From Moniliophthora roreri (lineage: Eukaryota > Basidiomycota > Agaricomycetes > Agaricales > Marasmiaceae), in contig LATX02000004.1 of assembly GCA_001466705.2 (NCBI GenBank), positions 1 to 64,000 of the forward strand: 64,000 nt of DNA. Reading direction: 5' to 3'. Position numbers and translations under genes: made by a program. Below, piece after piece: positions 45,246 through 57,954 of this stretch. The notes beneath the pieces are model-generated. The model was given only the letters and a program-made list of their open reading frames with translations, had not been told where the DNA came from and did no database searches. How positions within the stretch are numbered: the stretch's first letter is position 1; each line of letters starts with the position of its first letter.

Positions 45246-46363
45246 CTAATAATCCTCACCATGCAATAGCAAGTAGCTCATCCTTTGGATCTGACTTTGA
45301 CTGAGGCTTTCGAATTGTGAATTGGTTTGCTTTCTGTGCCAAACCAGACACTGGACCACTGGAGGCAGCATGTGACACTGATTTTGGAACTGGTGTCTCA
45401 AGCAATGCATCATTATCCTTCTCGAGTGGCAGCTGGATAGAATCCTGCTGACTAGCAGTCTGACAAGTATTGGCCTCCATTCAAAGTATGAGTCTGAGAA
45501 GAGTAAAGTTGAATACATGACTTACATCTTCTTCAATTAGTGCAGGATCAATTACACCATTGAACTTGTGTGGTGTTGGAAATACAAAGGTGGATTGACC
45601 AGGCCCAGAAGCTTGTGCATATTGAGAATGTGAGGAGCCATCAGGTTGTGGGCTGTCTGATGATGGCCTAGAGACAGGACAGTTGACAACATGGGAGCGA
45701 CCATTGGGACCCACACCTGTTGTTGTGACTGGGGGTATGGTACCAATACAAGTAGCCCAGAGATTGTGGCAGCGTGGAAAGAATGGCCAGTCATTAGTAA
45801 TTTTATTCCAAAGGTTTTGGGCAAGCTCGCAAGTGTCATGATCAGGCCCTGTGCTTGGGACAAACAATGGGACATCTTCCTTGAGCCCACCACCTGTCTC
45901 TTTGAGTCCTTCGGCCTTTTTCTGGTAAGTAGTTTGCAAGCTAATGGCGTCGTGTCAACCTTAGATAACCATAGCCAAAAAGGTGTACATACTTGGAAAT
46001 TTTGCTCCCAATCCTTGAAATCATGCTCTTGGAATCTGTTGCATACATTTCTGGAAACATCTCCTTGGCAATTTCACCATACACACAATTCTTTGAAGCC
46101 CCATCCGTTTTCTGCAAGCATGGGAAAAGTTACCAAAAATGACAGTAGGCATGGATCAGAGAACACACCACCGGTTCCTCATTACCATCTTCAGTTCCAA
46201 TAATCTTTTTCCGAATGTATGGGCACTCAATAATGGTGAGAAGTTGATGAATAAGTTCGTCGGTCCAATTGATAGGCGGGAGAGCAGGATGAGCCTTGCG
46301 GTTACTTGTTGGCTTCGTGTCGGCTGGTGTGTCACCATCATTCTTCTTCTTGCCACCACCCAT
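45246..46363 (-). pseudogene. PIF/Harbinger Myb/SANT-like accessory protein
   Basis: Minus-strand gene convergent with the transposase. It starts MGGGKKKNDGDTPADTKP and has the SANT/Myb-like helix block INWTDELIHQLLTIIEC and EIAKEMFPEMY. After a break it continues with a long Pro/Ser/Gly-rich region and a basic C-terminal part near 45,250-45,480. In related elements this partner binds DNA or helps the transposase enter the nucleus. Several introns are likely (for example near 45,930-46,020 and 46,110-46,170). I did not resolve the exon ends, and stops in some frames suggest partial decay. Confidence 0.65.
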
Positions 46364-48449
46364 AGGCTGAACATGTGAGAGAGCCCAGAACTTGAAGGTG
46401 TCAATACAGCGTCGTGGAAGAGACTCGCGTTACTCGTGTTACTATTCTGTGACTAGTATGTGACTCTAGTGTGACTACAGTACAGTACAATGTGCATTAG
46501 CCTTCAGTAGCTCAGTAGCTACTTCACCGTGAACGTCCCTAGCTTTTCATGCTATCACGACAATAAGGGCCTATGGGATTGATGCAAAGGTATATACTAA
46601 ACTAGCATCTGGATTATTTTGCTAATTTACAATCTCAGATTCTACAGAAACTCTTCAGTGACAACTATGCAATGTCAGAGTTTGAGCTAGATCTCAAGTG
46701 GTTGTGTGCATTACTGAGGCTGATTGCATGGGCACTTCAATGCCTTGAAGCCTGAGAGATCAGTCCTGTCAATGTATACATTTATTGGCTGGCTATCATC
46801 ACAACTCTCAAGAATATGTTTGATGCTGAGCCAAGTCACAGTCGAAGATACCCACCAGACATACAGAATGTGATCCATGCAATAATCAACCAACACTTCT
46901 CTGAGCTGATTGAGAATGAGCAAGCTTCAAATATATACCTTCTTTCATTTGGCTTACATCCTGGTGTGCTATCATAATACCAAGCTCATGATTACATACT
47001 AATCTATATCTAGAATACCAATGGCAGTCCCCCAGATCACTATTGTACCAGCATCAGGTGACAAACAAGCTCATTATAAAAAAGCATGCAGAAAAAATGG
47101 AGAAGAGGCTTCAGAATTTATTAAAGAATGAGTATGGTGAAGTATATGATGAGGAAGAGAGAACTATCAAAGAGGCAAAGAAGATTATAGCTAAGCGTAA
47201 TCCTGAACTGGCCTCTTGTACTCCAAAGGAGGCTAAAGAGGTGTTGAAAGTTCAGCTGGATGGGTTTCTACATTCAAGGGCACTGTTTAATAAGTCACTT
47301 GAAAGCACTCAGACCCTGAGAGATTGGTGGATGAACATTGGATGTCAGGCTCAGAAAGATGGGAATGTTCTGGCAGTAAGTCAGAACAGCAGAATAGTTA
47401 ATGACACAATACTGATACCTCCTATGATAGGCCTTAGCAGTCAAACTATATTCAGTATGCCCAACATCAATGGTGGATGAACAGCAGATGTCAGTTATCA
47501 GCTGGTTGAATAGCCCAAAGGGTAATGGGCAGTGGGTGGCAACCATACAGAACCTTGCAATTATCCATAGTGTTCATATGTTGCAGACAAAGGTATGTCA
47601 AACCAGAGTGCTATGCAATGACTTCTGACTGATCACTCTGTTGCAGTCACAGCAAAAATGTCCCATGACTGTATCCTGGTGTGATATCAAGGAGGTCATT
47701 GGGTGGCATGGTAAAACAGGTGTAGTATCACTTACAAGGGATCTCTATGGTATAACCAAGAACAAAAATCCCTTGAAAGAACCTGCCACTACCACACCCA
47801 TCAAACTAGCCACAACTGCTACACCTGCTGCAAAGGTCATTGACATCACATCAGACGACAGTGGAACCAATAGCGAAGACGAGGATGGTGAAGATAATGA
47901 TGTTGACCTCCTTATTGAAGACAGTGATAAGTCAGCTATGGACAACATGAAGTGGGTGGATGAACTGGCACAGCCTGCTCCCAGCACTGCCAATGGTAGC
48001 TCATTTGATGTTGAAGAAGATATGGATCTTGCTGGTTTCCATTATATTTTGGCAGATGAGCATCCTAAAGAGCCAAGTGTTGAAGGAAAGAGCACAGAAA
48101 AGAGGAAAGATGGATCACAGGAAGGGAAAGGCAAGGAGAAAATGTCAGCCACAGTGGCAACTGAAGCTGTGGATTGGGATGCAGAGTAAATTTCACACAG
48201 AACTTGAAGGCAACATTGGTCATTTTCATGTGGAATTGAGCAAAATTCATGTCCTACTAAATAGTGCTAATTAGCCCTTGTGAAATAGACCCTCAGAAGT
48301 GCCCTGCTAATTAGCACCTTGAAAAACAGACCCTGACCCTATTTCTGGTACACTATATCCCGAGTCATCCACTTTCAAAAAAGGGTGTCACAATCTCCTC
48401 ATCCTTCTCTACAAATTTAGTTGGCCCAAGTTTTTGAAATGTGTTAACT

Positions 48450-49320
48450 AATATTGTCATTCCTTCATTCTCCTCCAAGACCTCTTTCAGGACAACTCAC
48501 CCAATGCCACATTTATTTCAGATGTCAACCCTATTCTCGAGGCAGTTGACTTGAAGCTGACACTATTGATGAATGCACTGGTGTGGTTCATGAAGTGTTC
48601 CTCTCTTGCTTCAAAGAGAGTGTTTTCATTGTCTCTCAGTCAAAAGCAGGAGCCTTGAGAATTGAAGCACCTTTGTTTGATAAGCTGGAAAAGTTTGTAG
48701 CTGGTATGTCTTCTCCAGAACTCATGACTCTACCACAAAGCTGACAGTATCCTTGAACAAAACACTTCAATGTGCACCAACTTTTCAGTGTCCAGCATTG
48801 GGTGTACAAGGTGTTCTCTTTAGAATTTCTAGTACTTTGCCTCAGTCATACCTTCTGTACAAATGACACCCAGGTGCTTTTATGAGGAAAGATCAAGGTG
48901 GAAGTTTTTCAGGCAGAAGAGCCCAAAGCCAAGGCTGTTCATTGCATCGTTGGTCAAGGTATTTCTCAGGAAGCCATTCAACATACCATACCTGAGGCTG
49001 TGATAGCCTATAATGATTCTTCTTTCATGTGTCCACATCTGGACAACTTGAAATGTCAAAGTCAGTTTGCTGATTATGCTTTGGCTGGATTTGAAAACAC
49101 TTCTGCCCAGTGACCAAAGATCCACTGCAAGCTATCCATGCTGAAGAATATCCACAAGCAAGGGCTCACTGACACTGTCGTTCCTTATATTGGGCTATCA
49201 AAGCTATCCTGCATAGCATGCTCAGAATACCTACATGCCTACTCGTCAGCCACAAGCCAGGACTGTCAAACATCAGGGACAGACTAAGGATAGTAAACTA
49301 CCTTGGTGAACCTAACTGTT
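48450..49320 (+). pseudogene. Deaminase-like gene relic (OTT_1508-like type)
   Basis: Plus-strand relic. The C-terminal part shows the zinc-dependent deaminase signature: IHAEE (H-A-E) near 49130-49150, then after a frameshift TVVPYIGLSKLSCIAC, where the two cysteines and the PYIG(V/L)SKLSC block match the OTT_1508-like deaminase family common in agaricomycetes. The upstream frame VDLKLTLLMNALVWFM and AVHCIVGQGIS may be the N-terminal domain. Stops and frameshifts throughout rule out activity. The family's substrate is unknown. The assignment rests on motif recognition only. Confidence 0.5.
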
Positions 49321-51465
49321 CCCATGTAGATACATACAGTAAAGATAAACTCTACCAGTATACTAATGAGTGAGAAAAAAAGAAGCTAACAGGCATGTTG
49401 TGTTATAAAGTAACAAAATGTAACTCTACTGAGGGCCTATCAAGCAAAAAAAAAATGAAAACAGTAAGGTAGAGGGGTTAAGGAGCAATGGTTTGTATGT
49501 GTAAAGGTTGTCCTGTGTCAAATCTGAATGGCGCCTGTGTGGTGAAGTCAGACATAGGGGAGTGTAGAAACTGGTAGTGTCTGACAATGTATCTGGCTGT
49601 GTCTGGACCTCATGCAGCAGCTTCATATGCATCACATGTTGCTTGCAAGCAAGTCTGAAGCAAGCACATGCTGCATTTGAGTTGTGGGAAGGTAGACAAA
49701 AGGAGCCAGAAGGGGCATCAAGCTGGCAATGGCAACAAAACTTTGGATGGAGTGATTTTCAGAGAGCTGCTAAGAGCTCAGGATGAGGAGGAGGGCATTG
49801 GAAAGAAGGAGGTTTGGTTGGATTTCCAAAAATAGAATTTCTATACATGTTGTGCAATTGAAAGGTGTCCAAAACCTCACTAGAAGGACCTAGTGGTGCT
49901 GAGCAGATGAACTGTCAACAATGCTAAGTACCTGAAGCTCAACAGAGGCCAGAATGCAATAACAGCCATAGAGATAGTTATTGTTATTGTTGTTCAATAG
50001 CACTAGTTTGGTACTCAGACCCAGCTGAATTGTAGCCATCCAATTTTTCTATGAAACTGATCTGTTATTTTTTTCTGGCCAGCTGTTTGATGGCATTAGT
50101 TCTGCTTGTCACACACTGAAGCCTGGATGCCTGCCATAAATGGTAAGCAACTATCTTTTTAGGTTCAAAATCACTACTATTCACTTCCAGCTATATGTAG
50201 TGTATTTAACTACTAAATATGTATCCAACTGTCAACTCCATAGCTGAAGCTTACAGTATAATCATAAATAGAGGCATACAAACTGTTATCTAACAGACAT
50301 TTGATTATAAGCTTTTGCAGCTAGCCATAGAATATGGAAGTCCTTTTTACATCTCTTACAAAGCTCAGAGATTACTTTTACTTGATATCAAGTCTTTTGA
50401 CATGTCTAGGGTCCTAGGAACCACATCACAGACCTTATATCTCTCAGACACATCTTCACCTTCCAATCATGTGACTCACACAAATGGGTTCTCTGCAACA
50501 AAACTATGATCATGACCAAATGTTTGAAATTTTGGATCCAGCCAATGGGTGAGTGACCTGACACATTCAAATGTGATCAAAATTATTTATACAGCCTAGA
50601 GATTCAAGGTGCACAATGGCTCTAGGATTGGTTAATAATGCATAGAGAGGTTGAGATACCAGACCAAGAAGGAAAAAGCAGTAGGGGTTGGCAGCTGAAT
50701 ATGGTGAAAATGCTACTTTCAGGTTCTTCAACATCTGCCTCATGCCAACATCTAAAGAAGCCAGGCTGCTCTTGCTTCAGAAATTCTGCATTTTCTCAAA
50801 CACTTCTTGAATTTGACCTATTGCTATATGACCAGTGACCAACATAATGTTTCAAACAAACAGAGGTGCTCTGTGACCCATAACATTCAAACTGCTTGAA
50901 ATGCTACAGTATGACATTTCCCTGAGGAAGTGCAGAAACAGTGCCAAACCCATCTTTATTGAATATTTGGAGAGAAGAGTGCTGTGAGCTGAAGTTTGAT
51001 ACCTGCTCCAGCATATATTTTGATAGCAGCCCATGTCAGCCAAAGTAGAAGGATCAAGGAAAATGACTATGCAAAGGACATCAGAAAGTGCTTCACTCTT
51101 CTAGTCAGAAGTGAACCAAATGCTAATAAACCTATTCCTAGATAATAATATCTGCATGTTGTTATAGATAGAGAGAAACCTTGGAGAAACCCAATGGTAG
51201 GGCCAGACAGTGGACTCACAGAGGTTAGCAACCTCATCAGTGGCAGTCAAGTTCACTTTATCATTATGTAACTAACACTTTAGATTTTCCTATTAACATT
51301 AATTAATTCTCCTCTGAACTAATTGTGAGTTTGGATAGCAATGTTGCAAGTTCCCCATCCACATCTATGGTTTCAGCATCTTGACAAGGTTCTATTTCAA
51401 AGCATGAATGAGCAATATAGATAAGACACAACAAATGCATAGTGTGTACCTTGAATCTCTTCAAA
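49321..51465. other. Non-coding stretch with one dispersed repeat
   Basis: No supported gene; short open frames have no motifs. Positions 50885-51300 are similar to 58150-58385 (GGAGAGAAGAGTGCTGTGAG against GGAGAGAGGAGTGCTGTCAG), with CpG-lacking sequence here. Confidence 0.55.
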
Positions 51466-53340
51466 TCAACCTTTGTCACTAATCACTTCAAGAAGTGGAA
51501 GATCAAGAGACTGAACAAATCCTGTTGTAGTTGGATTGAAACCATTGAGATTATGAAGTTGTTGCAGGGCATTGTAGGTTATATGGTCCCATGAATTATT
51601 TTGGATTTGAATTTTTAATGTGAATGAGGGGAGCTCTAGAGAAAGTTGAATGTCTCTGGTGTCTCTGGGAGTTTCATGTCCAGATGAGTCAAAGGACCAG
51701 AAATACTTTGGTCCCTGCATCCAGAAGCTCCAGATGGTTTCTGGGTCTGAAGGACGAGGTATTGCTTGAATAAAGAGATAGACAGGTTTATCAGCTGAGA
51801 CATTGCTGCTTGTCCAGGTTGGCTGCTTATCATTGCATTGGAGATGAAGCCTGAAACCATCCAGAGTAGCTATTACAAGTCAGCTGACATACATCAAAAT
51901 GAAAGCATAACAACAACTTACAATAGTCCTCCAAATTGTTGTCTTGGAATCCATATTGGCTTAACACATGATGTGCCTGTAATAGCTATGAATTAAGAAA
52001 GTTGGTGAATTCATCTATAGGATGCAGGCCATATTGAAAGCCAATTTCCTGGCCCTGCAGATATTGAATATCTGAGAGCATCATTGTAATTCTATTATTC
52101 TGGTCAGCCTAAACATTCTTATGTCAACAGTTTCATACATACCGAACTGAGCCATCATCCATGTCAACCTGGCTTTCCTGCATCTTATCCAATAAGCCAC
52201 CCACATGCCATTGTTCATAATACCACTCCCTCATGTCTCCTGGCCATTGAGCAATGATCCCCAGATGGAGTTTGCTATAGACTGTGGCAGGCAAGAATGA
52301 CAATGCAAATAGAGCATTCTCATTGGACACCTGTTCCCTGGTCAATCTGTGAGACCAGTGAATTCCTGTAAGGATGTCCTGAGTAGAGAGTGTTTGAGTA
52401 AGGTAGGAAATGAGGGCATTGGAGTCACTGTATGTCTGAAGGGATAGAAAGGGGTGCTTATTGTTGGTAGCTGAATTTGTTCCAAACCCAGATGCAGAGT
52501 AAAACTGTAGGCCAGGAATATCAACATATGGTCCCATGCATAGCATTGCAGTTCCTGGGTGAAGCCATAATTCACCAAAGTCCTTAACTCTGGTTGTCAA
52601 TATGAGGTTGAGCAATAGTAGAGATTCAACATACTGCACTATTGCTCTCAATACATGTCACTTCAAACTGCAGAGAAAAAAGCAAGTCAGAACATGTGCA
52701 GAGCTTGAGCATGGTGAACTCACAAGGTGTTCAATATATATATAGAGAAGGGATGAAAATCCACTTCATTCAAAGATGTGTGCTACTGGAACAAGTGCTG
52801 CACAAAGGATCAAAGTAAGTTAGCATAACCTGCAGCTTGAGAAGATGCTAAACAGCCTTACCATCATAAAAGATCAGAGCTGGTAAAGCAAACTGGCCAT
52901 CATTGTAACCAAAGAGTTGGGCAACAGCCACATCTCTAACAGTAATAAGATTCTTGTAGTAAGTTCACCATGAGAAGAGCATACCTAACACAAGAGAACT
53001 GCTCAAAGTCCTGGTGGAAGGCCTGGAAAAGCAGAGCTGGTAAGTGTTTTGTGGCTCAAAAGAAACTTCCTAACCTTAAGTGCATCTGGACCACTGTAGG
53101 CAATGTGTAGGAATTTCAAGTCCTTATCTTCACCATGGATGGTAGCAATGTTGACAGTATGATGGGCATTCACATTCTGCCAACTCCAACTCTTTTCATC
53201 TAGTAAACCATTTTCATCTAAAACATATCTCCTGACCCCCCTTTTGCTCTAGTCTTGGGTACTCAGACTGATGATACTACCTGACAATCACAAGTGATGT
53301 GGTAGTATGTAGTCTGGAACAATTCCACAGTAACGAACTG
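51466..53340 (-). pseudogene. Decayed multi-exon gene, unknown family
   Basis: Minus-strand exons can be chained: a start near 53337; NVNAHHTVNIATIHGEDKD and KFLHIAYSGPDALK (about 53,190-53,080); FHQDFEQFSCV; RDVAVAQLFGYNDGQFALPALIFYD (about 52,940-52,860); the long exon at 52651-52133 (AIVQYVESLLLLNLILTT, YVDIPGLQFYSASGFG, WPGDMREWYYEQWHV); and 51860-51466. GT-AG gaps of about 50-60 bp separate them. The pattern resembles agaricomycete kinase-like hypothetical proteins, but no catalytic motif is visible, so I leave it unassigned. His, Cys and Gln stand where Arg would be typical, again CpG loss. Confidence 0.5.
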
Positions 53341-53882
53341 CAGGCATTTTTTTGTATTAGGTAATCGCCTGTTCTCTGCCTTTATTCATATCGACCATGA
53401 GCACTGTACACCATATACCATCCAATATATCAAATTTTTCATCCTGAGAACTGTCCATTCCAATGCCAAAAGATCCCACAGAACCTTCTACCAAGTCCAA
53501 GAGGCAAAATTGGTGTATTTTTCTTGATACTCTCAGATTAGACTGGAATTTGACTGCTTTTACTACTGCTCACTTTAAAAGGATTGACTTTCTTCCAAAT
53601 TCCATTGGATATAAGGTGGCATGGGTATAACAAGAGTATATTGAGGGTATTGGCAGTGACATGGAAAGAGAGGTGGCAGCTCACTGTACTGGTAACTGGC
53701 TATCTGACTGATTAGCTAATACAAAAAAACACCCATGGTTCCTAACTAGAAAGTACCACAAGACTACTTTTGCCCATAGTCTTCTTGATATGGATTTTGC
53801 CCAGTGTGTCGTGAAATAGCGGTTTTGGTCATCAAACAATGATAGCCCCTGTTACATGTCTTTGATCAGTTTTACCAGGTGA
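53341..53882. other. Short coding relic and spacer
   Basis: Between 53,560 and 53,810 a plus-strand frame reads IRWHGYNKS-like and VTWKERWQLT-like peptides through stops, probably a transposon fragment. It is too short to classify. Confidence 0.35.
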
Positions 53883-53887
53883 CACGC

Positions 53888-54532
53888 TGTTACAATCGTA
53901 CGCACAGACAATCTTTTAACAATCTTTTTTCTCTTTTATTTCTCTTTCATATTCATTGCTTTGACACTTTAGTGCCTTTGAGCGCTAGTTTTCTCTTTTC
54001 ACCTATGCTTCTTTTTAACATCTGGACACCTACACCTTCCCAGTTCCCTTTTCAACTCTATGCCTTTCACCTTATTTAAGATGTCATTACTATGTCATCT
54101 ATGACATCAGTATGAAGTCATTATTCTATTTGTTTCCTTTCCTTTCTATTTATGATATGATGTCAATATGACATCGTCTATTGTATCATTATAACTTATT
54201 TTCATTTCCTAGACATCATCTCTGATGTCATGCTCCTATTTATGATATTGTCAAAGGTACATTCTGTTTACTAAACAAACGATGTCGCTCTAGCAGTTTG
54301 TATGCAAACGAGTAGCTACAATCGTTGTATAAGTAGATAGATTACAGGTCTAAGCTACTCCAGCTTGACCTGGTTAATTCACTCAATATCTTGCTCAAAC
54401 ACGACCGCGAAATGTCTTAGCAGAGAGTCAAACTCACTGTTAGTTGTTGGACACTCAAACTTGATCTTAGCTTGACATCACTACATCATAGTGGTGTTGA
54501 GTTGTTGTTGTTGCTGCACAAGTAACGTAACA
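53888..54532 (+). mobile_element. Solo gypsy LTR, opposite orientation
   Basis: 645 bp, plus-strand TGTTACAATCG at the left and AAGTAACGTAACA at the right, flanked by CACGC on both sides (53883-53887 and 54533-54537). It is the reverse complement of the LTR type at 27692 and keeps many CpGs. It has no internal element sequence. Confidence 0.92.
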
Positions 54533-54537
54533 CACGC

Positions 54538-57190
54538 ACTCTGCTGGTTAATACACATTTTACCTTATATTTCACCTCTCATTCTGTTTCATGTCTTAGT
54601 ATTTATACATGTACACTCAGTATTACTATGAATAATCAACAGCACTTGTGCACTCTTTCTCTGTGTGCACCTTCATCTCATCTCTCTGAAATAGCGCTGC
54701 TGCAACACAGTGGAACTCATGTAAACTAAGTGATCTTTGTATTAGTAAAGCTGAAACAGCTCAAGTGGAAGCAGTCAACGCACTTCATCCCATATTGTCT
54801 GCTCTCTCCTTTCTCCACTCAAGTACTGCACTAGATTCCCCTGGACATAGTTATTTTGGTCCCCCACGATATTTGTAAAACTCCCACCTTGAATGGTAAA
54901 ACCAGATAATCCTTGGAAAGACATGGTTCAACAGTGGTGGCAGTGGGTAAGGGACAGGATTTGATGTTGACAGATTGTTGCTGTGAGTGCCATGTAGACT
55001 ATATCAAGGCAAATGATAGAGGAACGAAAACATGTGTACTTTCAATAAAATCATTGTAGGCTTGAAGCTTGAAGCCTCGCAGCCTAATGAAGTTGAGAAT
55101 GCCTTCACTATGCCCACTCAATCATTCAATTTCTCTCCTTCTACATGAGGAACTGAAACACTTGAAGGGACAAACCTGCTATGCATTTCAATTGTGCTGG
55201 CGATGAATGTATCTGAGTTTGCGGAGTTAGAGAGCACCATGCTGATAATGATCAATGGAATTCTGATTAGAAAAGACTTGTAGTTACAGCAACACAGCCT
55301 GGAAAGTTGAGCTTCATGAAGGTACTGAAGAGCACCAACCCCATACTTACCAACTGCTCAGTAACTCATAGTGTTATGTAAAACAATATATTAGTATCCG
55401 TTCAACTCGTGTGCATGAGGCAATAAGATAATGCGATCAATAGAGCGCCAGAAACTGTCAATGTACCATGTTGACTTTCAAGAGAAAAGTATGCAAAGAC
55501 AAAGATACATCAGCGTAGACTTTGATCTGTTTCTGAGGTACAAAATATACACAGACAGAGGGATTAGTTCACGTAAAAAGAGTGTAGAGGCAATGTGCAT
55601 GTGTATAGGCCATGGAAACATGCTCCAATTCCAACGCCACCCTCTAATCACAGTCCGTCGCATCTATTTCCTTCACCTGCCCACTTGTGAACATTTCTCT
55701 AGGCTTCCGGTCACCTTCCTTGTTCCCATGCATCAACAAATCACTTGCTCCCCATTACACACCTCCAGTGTCCTCAGCTCTCGTACTCCACCTGTATGGG
55801 TGCATCATCTGGTATGATTATGAGCCAATATTTAACAGGGATTGGGCAGATCATGCCCACATTCCAGGGAGAATATGTCATTAGGCCAAAGATGGACGTG
55901 AATGTACAGGTGTTGGTACGTGGAAGGAGAGCTTAGAAGAGGCCAATTGGGTATATAATCCCTAGTCTTGCTTCAGGTATGAAAATGTGGAACGGTCAGT
56001 GTTACCACCAAGTCAAGTGAAAGCTATGAAGGAAGGATAGCAGGTGTCCAGTCCGAGAAGTTATGTTCAGTTTAGGACGAGGGAGTGCTATCTTCTTTTA
56101 TCTATCTTGGTCCAGAGTGGGAGCGACAAGTCGATTAGCAGTTAATTTGAGCCGGAGAAATGCAGAGAACAGCTTCCTTGACACTGTGTATGGAGATAAT
56201 TTGGGTGTTGGAGGGGCGCCCAGCACAAATACATCTACAGTGGATGGCAACCTTGGCTGTTGCTCGAATGTAAAAGGTAGTGGGAAAAGGAAGTACAGAG
56301 CTGGGAGCTCTGGTGACCAAGACAGATCGCTTTGATGACCATATGCATGATGTGGTGTCTTTGGGAGCTTATTGGTTTGCCTTCTGTGGCTTCGACCATG
56401 ACAAATTTCATAAGCAAAATGGTCATTCAAGTGTCGAAAGGTAGCATGGCATGAAATGGCATGAAAGTTTGTTGTCATCTGGAGAGAGCAGGATGAGGAT
56501 GTAGGTGGGAATAGCTAGCAGGTTGACTCTTTCAAGGATACAGAATGTCTCAATGAGAAACATCAGATGCCCAAGGTAGCCCACTGACCAGCTTTGATGA
56601 ATAGTCAGTACTTTCCTTTGCAAATGCCATAATATCAAGAGAATGTACCAGGATTCAGATAGAAAGACTGAGTATCTGCTGGCTGGTAATTCATCTTGGG
56701 AAAAGGACAAAGCAAGGAGATTGACTAGTCAGGTTGAAGCTGAAGCACCGTCCTGGTGGTGGTAATCAAACAGGCGCTTCGGACTGAGCATGCACAACTC
56801 TTCCTTTCACTACTACCATCATCCAGGTTATTGTTAGTCTGCATGATCTTGCACCCCCGATACTGTAGTTGATTTTGCCAATCACGTTTTGATCACGTTT
56901 TTGAGTTATACCTTTTCAGGAATTTCTTGAATCTCACATGTTGCACTCATAGTAAAATAACTTGGACATGTATCACAGTATACTTTAGTGCCCCAGTGAG
57001 CTTAAGCACCATGAAAAGCACGGAGAAGGGATAGAAAGAGTGCAAAGTCCACCAGCTGGAGAGGCGCTAAACGTGGGAGGTCATGGGTGCCGTAAAAGGG
57101 ACAGGGTAGGGTTAGAAATAAACCCAATCCCGCCTACCACTTTGGTTTCAAACTGCTCAACGGGACTCTCGTGACTGATTATGAGTTACC
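54538..57190. other. No supported gene
   Basis: CpG-poor up to about 56,700 with rising CpG after that. Open frames at 55431-55817 (+) and 56098-56478 (-, rich in Pro and Leu) are the longest but show no recognisable domain. Confidence 0.5.
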
Positions 57191-57954
57191 TGACTATTGG
57201 CAGCTCAGTTAAAGCTGCTCAAACTTGAACGGGACGATTTGGAATTTTTTTGTGGGGTGTAGAACGCTCTTGTACGCAGGGAGAGCTGGTCATTCCACGT
57301 GCCAGAATTACTATAACGGGTATATTCGGCTAACAAGTCAACTACGGGTAACATGCCGCGAGATCAGGCAGACTCTATACAATGAGCGATTGAGTCTGCT
57401 TACAGGAGACTAGGTTATTGTCACATTCAGTCGCAATATCCACATCCTACAGGGAATTCACTTCCTCTGTAACGTCTTCAAGCAGGTATGAAAGCCTCTG
57501 AACGTCAAACTATATCAATTGCGGTGCACTCAACGTCACAGAGGGTGTCTACCTTGTGCACGTTTTGAATTACTTCTCGCTGAGTTAGACGAGATGTAAC
57601 GGTACGTGGCTGTTATCACGTTTGCGCTATAGCTGGTCCAACGAAACTGCCTTCGCAGACAATTCGAATCAATGAAACCAGCAACGTCACTACTTTCCGC
57701 ACCGTCGTTGTATATCAAGAAAACGATATCCTCACCCGTTTACCAGTATCGTAAAACACCTCTTCACCGTTCTGCGATACATGGTTGGTAGCAAAGGATC
57801 CGATTACGAGTCACGACATGGTTTGGGTCATGGTATGATGGTTTTGGAAAGTGCGTATGTCCTACGCCCCTGACTCAGATATGCCCTTCAGATGAATGCA
57901 CCCATTAATGTCGATACTCTAAACGACAATCATGCCCCGCTCCCGGACCACCGA

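Larger units (their letters stand above)
43383..46540. mobile_element. PIF/Harbinger element nested in the hAT gene
   Basis: 3158 bp with terminal inverted repeats of about 37 bp beginning AGGGACGTTCACGGTGAAG, flanked by the 3-bp duplication AGC (43380-43382 and 46541-46543). Removing the element and one AGC joins GGTTTTAAAGC to TTTTCATGC and keeps the hAT frame open (GFKAFHAITTIRAYG). It encodes a DDE transposase (+) and a Myb/SANT-like accessory protein (-) in convergent orientation, the usual two-gene layout of this superfamily. Confidence 0.93.
38781..48189 (+). pseudogene. hAT transposase, split by nested insertions
   Basis: Relic of a fungal hAT transposase that cut and pasted its own element. 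The N-terminal part (38979-39437) is Lys-rich and carries a BED-type zinc finger at residues 88-115 of that frame (CLASSSCNITW, KHIFKHAIDC). The central part (42323-42933) contains HLQKRLG and LTITFDGG, matching the first catalytic aspartate region. The C-terminal part resumes after the PIF element (46544) and includes the hAT dimerisation region near 47460-47590 (SMVDEQQMSVISWLNSPK), then a GT-AG intron (47593-47646) and an acidic tail ending at 48189. Many stops and frameshifts are present. Usual DERT-like arginines read Gln here, a CG to CA change. Element ends were not identified with certainty. Confidence 0.75.
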
